Source: Parvibaculum sp. (GTDB lineage Bacteria; Pseudomonadota; Alphaproteobacteria; Parvibaculales; Parvibaculaceae). Taken from it: a stretch of DNA of 36,263 nucleotides. The stretch lies in NCBI GenBank assembly GCA_030682415.1, contig JAUXOE010000038.1:1-36263 (forward strand), given 5' to 3'. Below the pieces are notes generated by a model. The model was given only the letters and a program-made list of their open reading frames with translations. It had not been told where the DNA came from and did not search any database. This document shows, piece by piece, positions 1 through 8,257 of this stretch. Each line of letters begins with the position of its first letter. Position 1 is the first letter of the stretch. Made by a program: the position numbers and the translations under genes.

Positions 1-939
1 GCCGAAATGCGCGTCGGTCGGCGGCGCCGAAATGCCGTTGCCCCAGAACCGGTAGCTGTGCGACTTCGGCTTTTCCTGGCCCATCAGCGCGCGCACGCAG
101 AACGGCACCATCGAGGTCCAGGTGCAGCCATGTTTCTGCGAGACGGACCAGAAACGCGACGCCGAAAAGCGCGGCTGCAACACCACGGTCGCGCCGACCC
201 AGAGCGCGGCCAGTACCGAATAGGACTGCGCATTGGTGTGGAAGAGCGGCAGATAGGTGAGATGCACGTCCGAGGGCCGCAGGTCTTCATGCATGGCGCA
301 GAGCTTGGCGCCCCACAGCGCATTGGCATGCGTCCAGACGACACCCTTGGGGCGCGACGTGGTGCCCGAGGTGTATTGCACGCCGACCGGCAGCATCGGA
401 TCGGGCGTGCGCAACGGTACATCGGCCGGATCGCCGTAAAGCGCGGCGAAACTTTCCGCTTTCGGCGGGCGGTTCGCCTCTTTCGGCGCCACACCATTAT
501 CGGTTTCGGTGACGGCAAGCCATTTGATGTTCTTGCATGACGACGCCACAAGACCGGCGAAGGCCGGCTGCGTGATCGCGCCGACGACAGCTGCGTGTTC
601 GCTGAAGTAGATGAGATCGTCGGCAACCGAGCGTGCATTGGTGGTGACGGCAACCGCGCCGAGATGGGCGCAGGCATACCAGGCAATCAAGCTTTCAGGA
701 CAATTGTCGAGATGGATCAGCACGCGCTCGCCGGTCCGGACGCCCCGCTTCTTCAGGCCGGCCGCGACCGCCTGCACCTCATGCGCGAACTGCGCATAGC
801 TCCAGACTTTCGGCGCGCCCTCAAAAGGCTCCCAGATCAGGAAAGGATGCGCGCCCCGCGCCGCAACATGCACCGCCAGCAGATGCGGCACGTCGAAATT
901 CGAGAATGGATGAACCAGTGGTGCGCGCAAAGCCGGCAT
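1..939 (-). CDS. AMP-binding acyl-CoA ligase, C-terminal part outside the window
   Basis: This is the N-terminal 313 codons of an adenylate-forming enzyme that would activate a carboxylic acid to an acyl-AMP and then an acyl-CoA. The reading frame stays open to base 1, so the C-terminal part is cut off. The frame shows the ATP-binding loop YTSGTTSRPKG near residue 190, followed by a conserved TH, and a LPLFHTNAQ segment typical of ANL-superfamily ligases. The start ATG at 937-939 has a good ribosome binding site (GAGGGAG, six bases upstream on the minus strand). It is divergent from the LHPP-type phosphatase gene. The substrate cannot be told. It resembles the medium-chain or crotonobetaine/carnitine-type ligase group, but that is an impression. 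Confidence 0.88.
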   Translation of the reverse strand, partial: MPALRAPLVHPFSNFDVPHLLAVHVAARGAHPFLIWEPFEGAPKVWSYAQFAHEVQAVAAGLKKRGVRTGERVLIHLDNCPESLIAWYACAHLGAVAVTTNARSVADDLIYFSEHAAVVGAITQPAFAGLVASSCKNIKWLAVTETDNGVAPKEANRPPKAESFAALYGDPADVPLRTPDPMLPVGVQYTSGTTSRPKGVVWTHANALWGAKLCAMHEDLRPSDVHLTYLPLFHTNAQSYSVLAALWVGATVVLQPRFSASRFWSVSQKHGCTWTSMVPFCVRALMGQEKPKSHSYRFWGNGISAPPTDAHFG

Positions 940-1045
940 GATCTTCTCCCTCTTGTTATCCGCCATATATCCCATGCTTGCCTTCACTTCCATGCCCGGA
1001 CTAGGATTCTGACCGGGCGGGCAGTTCCGGCGCGAGGAACGCGCG

Positions 1046-1819
1046 ATGACACCAGAATCCCTGAAGGAAAGCGCGGGCCTGCTGCTGGATGTCGGCGGCG
1101 TCTTGTATCAGGGCGACGAGGCCATTTCTGGCTCGGTGGCCGCCTTCGCGCGCCTGAAAGCATCCGGCCGGCCCTTTCGCCTTCTGACCAATACGACACG
1201 CACGACGCGAGCGGCGCTTGCCGAACGTCTTGCCGCGCTCGATTTCGACGTCACAGCGGCCGACATCGTGACCCCTGCAAGCGTCGCCGCCGCGATCCTC
1301 GATGCGGACGGGGCGCGCCCGCATCTTCTCGTTCATCCCGATCTGCTGCCCGATTGTCCACCCGAGGCCGACGCGCCCAATGCGGTTCTGCTGGGCGATG
1401 CCGGCGAGTATTTCACCTTCGAGCGGCTGAACCGCGCCTTTGAAATTCTGATCGAGGGCGGACGTCTCTATGCGCTCGGCCGCAACCGCTTCTTTCGCGG
1501 CGTAAATGGTCTTGAACTCGATGCCGGGCCTTTCGTGGCCGCGCTCGAATACGCAAGCGGCACCGAGGCAAGGCTGATCGGCAAGCCCTCGCCGGACTTC
1601 TTCCGCGCAGCAGCTGCGGCATTCAGCCTGCCATCCGAAAGCGTATTGATGGTGGGCGACGATCTCGAGGCGGATGTGACAGGTGCGCGCAAGGCCGGGC
1701 TCGCGGCCGCCCTGGTCTGCACCGGCAAATACCGCAAGGGCGACGCGATGGCCGCAAAAAAAGGCGGCGCTCATGTCGCCGCCTCTTTCGCCGAATTCGT
1801 GGACGAATTTCTCGATTAG
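1046..1819 (+). CDS. HAD-superfamily hydrolase, LHPP/HDHD2 type
   Basis: A 257-residue HAD phosphatase of the class IIA (C2-cap) type, close in pattern to human LHPP, which is described as a phospholysine/phosphohistidine inorganic pyrophosphatase. Motif I is LLLDVGGVLY with nucleophile D15. The usual second Asp at position 17 is Gly, and human LHPP likewise lacks it (DISG). Motif II is LLTNTT near residue 50, motif III IGKPSPDFF near 183, and motif IV MVGDDLEADVTGA near 207. The phrase GDAGEYFTFERLN also matches the LHPP family. Length is normal for the family. The last bases overlap the end of the convergent esterase gene. The real substrate is unknown. Confidence 0.85.
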   Translation: MTPESLKESAGLLLDVGGVLYQGDEAISGSVAAFARLKASGRPFRLLTNTTRTTRAALAERLAALDFDVTAADIVTPASVAAAILDADGARPHLLVHPDLLPDCPPEADAPNAVLLGDAGEYFTFERLNRAFEILIEGGRLYALGRNRFFRGVNGLELDAGPFVAALEYASGTEARLIGKPSPDFFRAAAAAFSLPSESVLMVGDDLEADVTGARKAGLAAALVCTGKYRKGDAMAAKKGGAHVAASFAEFVDEFLD

Positions 1820-2757
1820 GCCAGTGCTTCCTTCAGCGCCTTGGCCGCTGCCTTGACCGCGTCGCGCGCGACGTCGAGCGCACCCTGCAGGTTGAAGAAG
1901 CCGTGGATCATGCCTTCGTAGTTGACATATTCGACGGCAACACCGGCGGCCTTCAGCGCCTCGGCATAGGCGCGGCCCTCATCGCGCAGCACGTCGAAAC
2001 CGGCGGTGACGACATAGGCAGGCGGCAGGCCGGCAAGCGATGCCGCACGCAAGGGCGAGTGACGCGCATCGTCGGCATCCGCGCCGGCGCTGAGAACATA
2101 GTGATTCCAGAACCAGTCCATGCCCTCGGCTTCGAGGAAAAAGCCCTCCGCGAAATCCTTGTAGGATTTCGTGCCGCGCGGCGCGTCCGTCACCGGATAG
2201 ATCAGAAGCTGAAAGGCGATGTGCGGCCCCTTGTCGGCCTTGGCCTGCAAGGCGACGGCGGCGGCGAGATTGCCGCCGGCGCTGTCGCCCGCCACCGCGA
2301 TGCGGTTAGGGTCGATTCCGATGTCGGTGGCGTTCTTCTCGATCCATTTCACGGCGGCAAGGCAATCGTCGAAAGCCGCCGGAAAGGGATGCTCGGGCGC
2401 GAGGCGGTAATCGACCGCGATCACCTTGCAACCCGCCTCGTTGGCGAGCGTGCGGCACAGCGCGTCATGCGTGTCGAGATCGCCGATCACCCAGCCGCCG
2501 CCATGGAAGTAGACCAGCGCCGGCACCGTGCTGCCGGAGGCAACGGGCGTGTAGAAGCGGACCGGAATGTCACCGTCGGGTCCGGGGATCGTCCGGTCCT
2601 CGATTTTGCCGATGGCGACGCCTTGCAGGTCCATCGCCTGCGCCATGGCACGGTACATTTCGCGCCCCTGCGCGGGCGGCAGGTCGATCAGGCGCGGCGC
2701 GTCGGGATCGGCGGCCAGCGCATCGAGGATCGCTTTTGCCTGTGGATCGAGTGACAT
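1816..2757 (-). CDS. Alpha/beta hydrolase, hormone-sensitive-lipase family esterase
   Basis: A 313-residue cytoplasmic esterase/lipase of the HSL (bacterial family IV, alpha/beta hydrolase fold 3) type. It would hydrolyse short- to medium-chain esters. Visible motifs are the oxyanion-hole HGGGW at 85-89, the nucleophile elbow GDSAGGN with S159, D255 in AGFDVLRDE, and H285 in GMIHGF, so the triad is complete. Length fits the family. It is the last gene of the leftward run that begins at 8046. Its stop (TAA) shares four bases, TTAG at 1816-1819, with the TAG of the convergent HAD gene. No signal peptide is visible. The natural ester is unknown. Confidence 0.92.
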   Translation of the reverse strand: MSLDPQAKAILDALAADPDAPRLIDLPPAQGREMYRAMAQAMDLQGVAIGKIEDRTIPGPDGDIPVRFYTPVASGSTVPALVYFHGGGWVIGDLDTHDALCRTLANEAGCKVIAVDYRLAPEHPFPAAFDDCLAAVKWIEKNATDIGIDPNRIAVAGDSAGGNLAAAVALQAKADKGPHIAFQLLIYPVTDAPRGTKSYKDFAEGFFLEAEGMDWFWNHYVLSAGADADDARHSPLRAASLAGLPPAYVVTAGFDVLRDEGRAYAEALKAAGVAVEYVNYEGMIHGFFNLQGALDVARDAVKAAAKALKEALA

Positions 2758-2760
2758 GAG

Positions 2761-2793
2761 AACGGGCCCCCTGTTGAATTCAAGAGGCCCGTT
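2761..2793. repeat. Inverted repeat between the small gene and the esterase gene
   Basis: AACGGGCC at 2761-2768 pairs perfectly with GGCCCGTT at 2786-2793, and the loop contains the palindrome TTGAATTCAA. On the minus strand it sits directly before the esterase start codon, so it could be a leader structure or a weak terminator for the gene at 2833-3039. No T-run follows on that strand. On the plus strand the second arm runs into TTTT, but no plus-strand gene ends here. Confidence 0.45.
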
Positions 2794-2832
2794 TTAACCG
2801 GCGCGGCGTCCGCGCGCCAAGCGGCAAGTTTG

Positions 2833-3039
2833 TCAGTGCAGGATATGACCCTCGCGGCTCATCCGGCCCTCGACCATGTGTTCGACGACGCGACGCAGCG
2901 TCCGCCACGCATCGGCCCGCATCTTCTCGCCGATTTCCTCAAGTTCTTCGACCGCCGTGTCGGCATAGGCAAGCGCCTTGCGGCCATGCGTATCGACCAT
3001 ATAGGCGGCCAGCAGGTTGATTTCGTGGTCGGTGATCAT
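2833..3039 (-). CDS. Small conserved-looking protein, unknown function
   Basis: A predicted 68-residue soluble protein beginning MITDHEINLL. The start at 3039 is chosen because GGAGAG lies seven bases upstream, whereas a longer 96-codon frame from 3123 has no comparable signal and a basic, unlikely N-terminus. The sequence is predominantly helical and charged, with acidic helix segments (AVEELEEIGEKM) followed by a basic one (RTLRRVVEHM). No known motif was recognised. It lies between the SDR and esterase genes on the same strand and may be co-transcribed with them. The coding call rests on the ribosome binding site and the frame. Confidence 0.6.
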   Translation of the reverse strand: MITDHEINLLAAYMVDTHGRKALAYADTAVEELEEIGEKMRADAWRTLRRVVEHMVEGRMSREGHILH

Positions 3040-3205
3040 CGGGGCTCTCCGGTTGGCTTGAAGCGATTGCCAAACGAATTGCAACCCGTGGGCCAGCCGA
3101 AGCCGACCCGGATTTCCTTTCATTTCAAGGTGTTAGGGAAAGGGTGCCGCGCGCGCCCCGGCAGCCCTTGCCGCGCCGGTTAAGGAATCGGGAGGAATCT
3201 GCCGC

Positions 3206-3937
3206 CTACCACGGCTCGGCATGGGTGCGCAGGTCGATTTCGAAGCTCCAGGCGGCCGGCTTCTGGCCGTGGAGATAGACATAGGCATCGGCGATGCCTT
3301 CGAGATCGATGAGGCGGCCCTCCTGCGCACGCTGGGCGGCATATTGCGGCGCCATGTTGTGAAGTTTCTCGCCGTCGATGCCGCCATCGACCACCACATG
3401 GCCGACATGGATGCCTTGCGGCCCAAGCTCCTTGGCAGCACTTTGCGCGAAGTTGCGAAGCCCACCCTTGGCGGCGGTGAAGGCGGCGAAACCTTCGCGG
3501 CCCCGCATGCTGGCCGATGCGCCGGTGAAGATCAGCGTGCCTGTGCCCCGCGGGCTCATGTGGTCGGCCGCCTCGCGGGCGAAGAGAAAGGCGCCGAACA
3601 GACAGACACGCCAGCAACGCTCGAAATAATCGGCCTCCATGCCAGAGATCTTGCCGATCATGTTGTTGCCGGCGTTGTAGATGGCGAGATCGACCGGACC
3701 CGTCTCGTCCGCCTGCCGGAACAGCGAGACGACATCGACCTCCTGCGTCACGTCGCAGACGACGGGCGTCGCCTGGCCACCGCCATCGCGGATCGTGTCG
3801 ACGACCGCCTCGAGTTTTTCGGCCGTCCGCCCGGCGACGAAGACATGAAGCCCCGCGCCCGCTACGCGCCGTGACAACACCGCGCCAAGCCCGTTGAGCG
3901 GACCGACACCCGCGACGATTGCTGTTTTGGTGGACAT
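3206..3937 (-). CDS. SDR-fold protein with catalytic Tyr replaced by Phe
   Basis: A 243-residue short-chain dehydrogenase/reductase-like protein. The N-terminal dinucleotide-binding segment is atypical, VAGVGPLNGLG at 8-18 instead of TGxxxGIG. NAG (88-90) and a Ser in the FTGASAS segment (141/143) are present. The normal YxxxK catalytic pair reads FTAAK, so Phe153 stands where Tyr is expected while Lys157 is kept. Oxidoreductase activity by the usual proton relay is therefore doubtful, although some annotated SDR subgroups share this change. The start ATG at 3935-3937 is preceded by GGGAGGG. Longer frames upstream (to 4009) lack this signal. It is the fourth gene of the leftward cluster. The substrate is unknown. 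Confidence 0.85.
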   Translation of the reverse strand: MSTKTAIVAGVGPLNGLGAVLSRRVAGAGLHVFVAGRTAEKLEAVVDTIRDGGGQATPVVCDVTQEVDVVSLFRQADETGPVDLAIYNAGNNMIGKISGMEADYFERCWRVCLFGAFLFAREAADHMSPRGTGTLIFTGASASMRGREGFAAFTAAKGGLRNFAQSAAKELGPQGIHVGHVVVDGGIDGEKLHNMAPQYAAQRAQEGRLIDLEGIADAYVYLHGQKPAAWSFEIDLRTHAEPW

Positions 3938-3981
3938 GCTCTTCCCTCCCGCTCGATGTGGCTCAACGCTTCGCAGTTCGG

Positions 3982-4009
3982 GATATAGTGGGTTCTGAAA
4001 AAGAACCAA
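3982..4009 (-). promoter_or_regulatory. Possible promoter with internal palindrome upstream of the SDR gene
   Basis: On the minus strand TTGGTT (4009-4004), a 16-base spacer and TATATC (3987-3982) resemble a sigma-70 promoter for the SDR gene starting at 3937. The palindrome GGTTCT-GAAAA-AGAACC (3991-4007) overlaps the -35 box and spacer and could be an operator. The evidence is sequence pattern only. Confidence 0.35.
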
Positions 4010-4011
4010 TA

Positions 4012-4032
4012 GCCGGCATTCATTCAGCCGGC
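4012..4032 (-). terminator. Possible terminator of the ligase-DUF924 transcript
   Basis: GCCGGC (4012-4017) and GCCGGC (4027-4032) are self-complementary arms of a six-bp stem that overlaps the DUF924 stop codon. On the minus strand the hairpin is followed, after a few bases, by GGTTCTTTTT. The T-run is not immediately adjacent, so termination would be weak. Confidence 0.3.
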
Positions 4033-4575
4033 AAAGCCGCCTTCATCGAGGAAAGACTGTTCCTCCGCCGTGGTGCGGCGGCCAAGCACGGCGTTGCGGT
4101 GGGGAAAGCGGCCGAAGCGGCGGATAATATCGCGATGTTCGACGGCAAATTTCATCGTCTCGGGGTCGTTGAGACGCTGGGCGAAATAGATCAGGCCGCG
4201 CTCCTGCGCCGCCAGATCTTCGGCATGCATATAGGGCATGTAGAACCACTTGCGCGCCGTTTCCGGCGTCTCGACATCGAAGCGGCGGCGAACGCTCTCA
4301 TCGGCAAGCGCCAGTGCTTTGGCATCCTGCGCGAAGGCGCGATGGTCGTTGCGCCAGAGATTGCGCGAGAACTGGTCGAGTACCAGGATCAGCGCCAGCG
4401 CGCCGCGCGGTTCGTTTGCCCAACCGTCATGCCTGCCGGCGGCCGCCTCGTCATGCAGCGCGCCGAACTGGCGGCAGATATCGGCGTCGAAGGCGTTGCT
4501 CTTCGTGAACCATTTTTCCGGTCCGGCAGCGAACCAGAAATCGAGCACGTCGTGAGGGCGAACCGTTTCCGTCAT
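4024..4575 (-). CDS. DUF924 family protein
   Basis: A 183-residue member of the DUF924 family of all-helical, TPR-like cytoplasmic proteins of unknown biochemical function. Diagnostic phrases are VLDFWF near the N-terminus, WFTKSNAFDADI, LILVLDQFSRNLWR near residue 65, KWFYMPYMHAEDL near 110, and a C-terminal FGRFPHRNAVLGR. Length is normal for the family. Its ATG shares one base with the TGA of the upstream feruloyl-CoA-synthase-like gene (TGATG), so translation is probably coupled. No role in the neighbouring catabolic genes can be deduced. Confidence 0.9.
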   Translation of the reverse strand: MTETVRPHDVLDFWFAAGPEKWFTKSNAFDADICRQFGALHDEAAAGRHDGWANEPRGALALILVLDQFSRNLWRNDHRAFAQDAKALALADESVRRRFDVETPETARKWFYMPYMHAEDLAAQERGLIYFAQRLNDPETMKFAVEHRDIIRRFGRFPHRNAVLGRRTTAEEQSFLDEGGFAG

Positions 4576-6428
4576 CAGACCACGATAACATCTTCGGGCA
4601 CAGGCTCGGCGTAAAGCCGCTCGACGAGATGGGCGCGGCGCGACGCCGTCGCTGCCTGGTTGACATAGCCCTTGTCGGTGATTTCGTGACCGTCGATGGA
4701 AGGCGGCTCGAGCATCAGGTGAATGCGCGCAATGCGCGTCGACGAACCGCCGCCGGAATTATTGTGGCGCGCCAGCGCTTCCCGCAGATGCGCGGCGACC
4801 TTCGGATGCGCAATCGCTTCTTCGGGCGAAGCATCGTCGGCGAGCCCCGCGATCTTGCGCGCCGCCGCGATATTCGGCCAGGCCAGCAGCGCAATATAGG
4901 GTTTGTCGAGGCCGCAAACGACCGCATCCTGCACGAGCGGCGTGCAGGCGGCGACCGCGTCGGCCCTGAGCGTGCCCGTCGAGACCCAGGTGCCCGACGA
5001 CAGCTTGAAGTCCTCGGTCACGCGGCCGTCGAAAACGAGGCCAAGCTCGGGCCGGTTCTCGTCGAGGAATTTCGCCGCGTCGCCGAGGCTGTAGAAACCT
5101 TCCGCATCGAAGACCTCCGCCGTCTTCTTCGGATCGTTGAGATAGCCGGGCGTCACCGTCGGCCCCTTGACGCGCACCTCAAGCTTGGCGCCGTTCGGCA
5201 CCAGCTTCAGCGTGATGCCGGGAACCGGCAAACCGACAAGACCGACGCGCTCGGTCACCCAGTGAACGACGGTGATGCCTTGCGTTTCGGTCGCGCCATA
5301 CATCGTCGTCAGCGGAATGCGGAACCCGGTCTCGGCGACGGCAAGCGCCTGCATCCGGTCGTAGATGTCGCTCGACAGCGTCGCGCCGCCATAGCCCATA
5401 TATTCGAGATTGCGGAAGAAATTGGCGCGCAATGTCGGGTCGCGCTCCATCGCATCGGCCAGCATCGCAAAAGCGACCGGCGCCGAGCCGAAGACCCGGG
5501 GACTGACGTCCCGAAGATTCTTGATCGTCTGCTCGAACATACCGGGGATCGGCTTGCCGGCATCGAGATAGACGGTGCCGCCGGCATTCATGTTGCCGTT
5601 GAAACCGATATTACCTGCCGAGATATGGTTCCACGGCATCCATTCGAGGCTTTGGGGAACTTCGTCCGGGTCCGGCGCTTCGCTGCGGAGCGCCTCGCCG
5701 GCGGCGATCTGCGCCATCATCATGCGATGCGTCTGGATGACGCCTTTGGGCATCCCGGTCGAGCCGGAAGTGAAGAGATATTTCGCCACCGTGTCGTGGC
5801 CGATCTTCTCCATCGAGGCGGCGACCGCATTGCTGACCGGCGTCGCGACGAGATCGTCGAAGGATGTGGCGCCTTCGATGCTGCCGCTGCAGGTGACGAT
5901 TTCGGCGCCTGCGCCGACCGCCGCAATGGCCTTGCCGTAAAGATCGCCATGGTCGGCAAAGATCATGCGCGGGCGCGTCAGCCCGACGACATGGCGCAGC
6001 TTCGAGAAATCCGAGCTCATCAGCGAATAGGGCACGCTGACCGGCGCAACCGGCACGCCGGCCTTCATCGCCCCGAGCGCCATCACCGCATGGGAAATCG
6101 AATTGCTGGAGAGCACCATCAGCGGCGTCTCGGCATTCATGCCACGCGCCAGCAGCGCGCTCGCCACCGCATTGGCCTTCACATTGGCCTCGCCATAGCC
6201 GATGAAACGCCAGGCACCGTCCGGCCCGCGCTCGCCGATGAAGCGGCGCTGCGGATGCATCGCCGCCCGCTCTTCGAGAATGTGGACGACGCTGCGCTTC
6301 ATTTCGCCGAGCGGATAGTCGGACGAAACATAGACGGTGCCGTCGGCCTCGCGGCGAACCGTGATCTTCGGCGGCTTCTGCTTCAGCGGCTTGAAAGGTG
6401 CCGGCGCGTCCTGTTCGGCAAGGCTCAT
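4575..6428 (-). CDS. Feruloyl-CoA synthase-like AMP-binding ligase
   Basis: A 617-residue adenylate-forming ligase whose length and pattern match the feruloyl/p-coumaroyl-CoA synthetase group (Fcs/CouB), enzymes that activate phenylpropenoic acids to CoA thioesters. Features include the ATP loop LFTSGSTGMPKG near 217-229, EWMPWNHISAGN, YGGATLSSD and the adenylate motif YGATETQG. The C-terminal part, beginning FKLSSGTWVSTG, is typical of the Fcs group rather than of long-chain fatty acid ligases. The start has GGGAG seven bases upstream and lies 46 bases after the preceding ligase gene, with which it likely forms an operon. No enoyl-CoA hydratase/aldolase (Ech) or vanillin dehydrogenase gene is visible nearby, so a true ferulate role is unproven. 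Confidence 0.82.
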   Translation of the reverse strand: MSLAEQDAPAPFKPLKQKPPKITVRREADGTVYVSSDYPLGEMKRSVVHILEERAAMHPQRRFIGERGPDGAWRFIGYGEANVKANAVASALLARGMNAETPLMVLSSNSISHAVMALGAMKAGVPVAPVSVPYSLMSSDFSKLRHVVGLTRPRMIFADHGDLYGKAIAAVGAGAEIVTCSGSIEGATSFDDLVATPVSNAVAASMEKIGHDTVAKYLFTSGSTGMPKGVIQTHRMMMAQIAAGEALRSEAPDPDEVPQSLEWMPWNHISAGNIGFNGNMNAGGTVYLDAGKPIPGMFEQTIKNLRDVSPRVFGSAPVAFAMLADAMERDPTLRANFFRNLEYMGYGGATLSSDIYDRMQALAVAETGFRIPLTTMYGATETQGITVVHWVTERVGLVGLPVPGITLKLVPNGAKLEVRVKGPTVTPGYLNDPKKTAEVFDAEGFYSLGDAAKFLDENRPELGLVFDGRVTEDFKLSSGTWVSTGTLRADAVAACTPLVQDAVVCGLDKPYIALLAWPNIAAARKIAGLADDASPEEAIAHPKVAAHLREALARHNNSGGGSSTRIARIHLMLEPPSIDGHEITDKGYVNQAATASRRAHLVERLYAEPVPEDVIVV

Positions 6429-6474
6429 GCTCGCTCTCCCGTCGGGTATGAATATCGCGTCGGTGCCGCGCCGG

Positions 6475-8046
6475 TCAGTTGACCATGCGCGCCCGGCCCT
6501 CCCAGTAAGGAAGCCGCAGCTCGCGCCGCAGAATTTTGCCCGACGGATTGCGCGGCAGCGCCTCGATGAAGTCGACCGATTTCGGCACCTTGTAGCTGGC
6601 GATACGCGTCTTGGCGAAGGCGATGATCTCTTCCGGCGTTGCCTTCTGTCCCGGCTTCAACACGACGATCGCCTTGACGGCCTCGCCCCATTTCTCGTCG
6701 GGCACACCGATGACGGCGGCATCCGCGATCGCTTCATGGCCGAACAGCGCATTCTCGACTTCGGCCGGATAGATGTTCTCGCCGCCCGACACGATCATGT
6801 CCTTCACCCGGTCATGGATGAAGAGATAGCCTTCCTTGTCGAAAAAGCCGGCATCGCCGGTATAGAACCAGCCGTCGCGGATCGCATCCTTGGTCGCGTC
6901 GGGCCGGTTCCAGTACCCCTTCATGATCGAACCGCCGCGAATGACGATCTCGCCGACCTCGCCGACGGGCACGCTTTCACCCTTGTCGTCGACAACGCGC
7001 ACATCCATGCCCGGATTGGGCACGCCGCAGGAGCGCAGCTTGCCGCGCGCCGGATCATGCGCCTCGGGCGGCAGGTTGGTCGCGCCACCCGCCGTTTCGG
7101 TGAGGCCGTAGACCTGCACGAAATCGGCGCCCTTGAAGGTTTCCTGCGCCTGCCGGAGCACATCTTCGGCAATCGGCGAGGCGCCATAAATGATCTGTCG
7201 CAACGACGACACATTGGTCGTCTTGATGTTGGGCTGTTGCAACAGGAACAGGATCACCGCCGGCACCATGAAGGCGATGTTGATCTTCTCGCTTTCGATC
7301 AGCTTCAGGATCGCCTGCGGATCGACATCCTTGAGAATGATGTTCTTGCAGCCATGGATATTGCCGATCAGGCCGATATTGACGCCAGCCACATGGAACA
7401 GCGGCATGCAGACCAGCGCCACTTCGCCCTGGCCCCAATTGGCCCAGCCGGCCTTCTCGCCCTGGTCGAAGATCGAGAGATAATTGGCATTGGTCAGCTG
7501 CACGCCCTTCGGATGGCCGGTCGTGCCGCTGGTATAGAGCTGGATCACATCGTCTTCCGGATCGGCCGGCAGCTTCGGATCGGCGTCCTTTGCCGCCGAA
7601 CGCCAGTCGTCGAACGAGGCCCAGTCGTTGCGACCGCCGTCAAGCGCCACAACCTTGCGCACCGTCGGGCAATCCGGCAGCACCTTCTCGACCATCTCGT
7701 AGAACTCGGCGCCGACAAAAAGGATCTCGGTGCGGCTGTCGTTCAGCACATAGACGACTTCCGGTGCCGCCAGCCGCCAGTTGACGCCGACCACCACGGC
7801 CTTGGCCTTGAAGGCGCCATAGAGCATCTCGAAATAGCGGTCCGAGCCCTTGCCCATGAATCCGATACGCGCATCCGGCTTGCAGCCATCGGCGATCAGC
7901 GCCTGCGCGACCTGGCTGGCGCGGCGGTCGAGTTCGCCATAGCTGGTCTCCCGGCCTTCGAATACCTGCGCGATGCTGTCGGGCGCGGCCTTGGCCCAGA
8001 CGCGGGTAATGTCCGCGACCGAACGCACCTGTGCCATGTCCACCAT
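6475..8046 (-). CDS. Long-chain-type fatty-acid--CoA ligase
   Basis: A 523-residue acyl-CoA synthetase of the FadD/FadD3-like class. The ATP loop is YTSGTTGHPKG at 171-181. Further motifs are PLFHVAGVN, VYGLTETAG, GWFYTGDAGFFDKEGYLFIHDRVKDMI and the C-terminal catalytic Lys segment NPSGKILRREL. The chosen start at 8046 has GGGAGGA eight bases upstream. A longer frame to 8145 adds a basic stretch without a ribosome site. It leads the leftward cluster and is divergent from the CMD-SDR-MBL operon across a 211-bp gap in which I saw no clear promoter. The substrate could be a fatty, alicyclic or aryl acid. Confidence 0.9.
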   Translation of the reverse strand: MVDMAQVRSVADITRVWAKAAPDSIAQVFEGRETSYGELDRRASQVAQALIADGCKPDARIGFMGKGSDRYFEMLYGAFKAKAVVVGVNWRLAAPEVVYVLNDSRTEILFVGAEFYEMVEKVLPDCPTVRKVVALDGGRNDWASFDDWRSAAKDADPKLPADPEDDVIQLYTSGTTGHPKGVQLTNANYLSIFDQGEKAGWANWGQGEVALVCMPLFHVAGVNIGLIGNIHGCKNIILKDVDPQAILKLIESEKINIAFMVPAVILFLLQQPNIKTTNVSSLRQIIYGASPIAEDVLRQAQETFKGADFVQVYGLTETAGGATNLPPEAHDPARGKLRSCGVPNPGMDVRVVDDKGESVPVGEVGEIVIRGGSIMKGYWNRPDATKDAIRDGWFYTGDAGFFDKEGYLFIHDRVKDMIVSGGENIYPAEVENALFGHEAIADAAVIGVPDEKWGEAVKAIVVLKPGQKATPEEIIAFAKTRIASYKVPKSVDFIEALPRNPSGKILRRELRLPYWEGRARMVN

Positions 8047-8257
8047 GCTGAAAATCCTCCCATTGATCCCTGGCCGGCGTCCGCTCTTCTCCCGCCGGCT
8101 CTTGTTGGGCGCGAGTTTACCCACCCGGCCGAACGGGGCAAGCAAAGCCGGTGCGCCTTTTCAGGGGGTCCGAAGTCCTCTTGCCGCTGGACGCAGGGGC
8201 AGCGCCGGTTAGACTGGCCGCAACAACAAAAATGCACGCAGGGAGGAACGACACAGC

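Noticed and set aside
2761-2793. A rho-independent terminator on the plus strand (hairpin followed by TTTT).
   Set aside because: No plus-strand gene ends nearby. The HAD gene stops almost 1 kb earlier, so the structure is recorded only as an inverted repeat.
4629-6482. A 617-codon open frame on the plus strand opposite the feruloyl-CoA-synthase-like gene.
   Set aside because: Its translation is Arg/His-rich without motifs. It is the antisense shadow of a GC-rich gene whose minus-strand product has clear ligase motifs.
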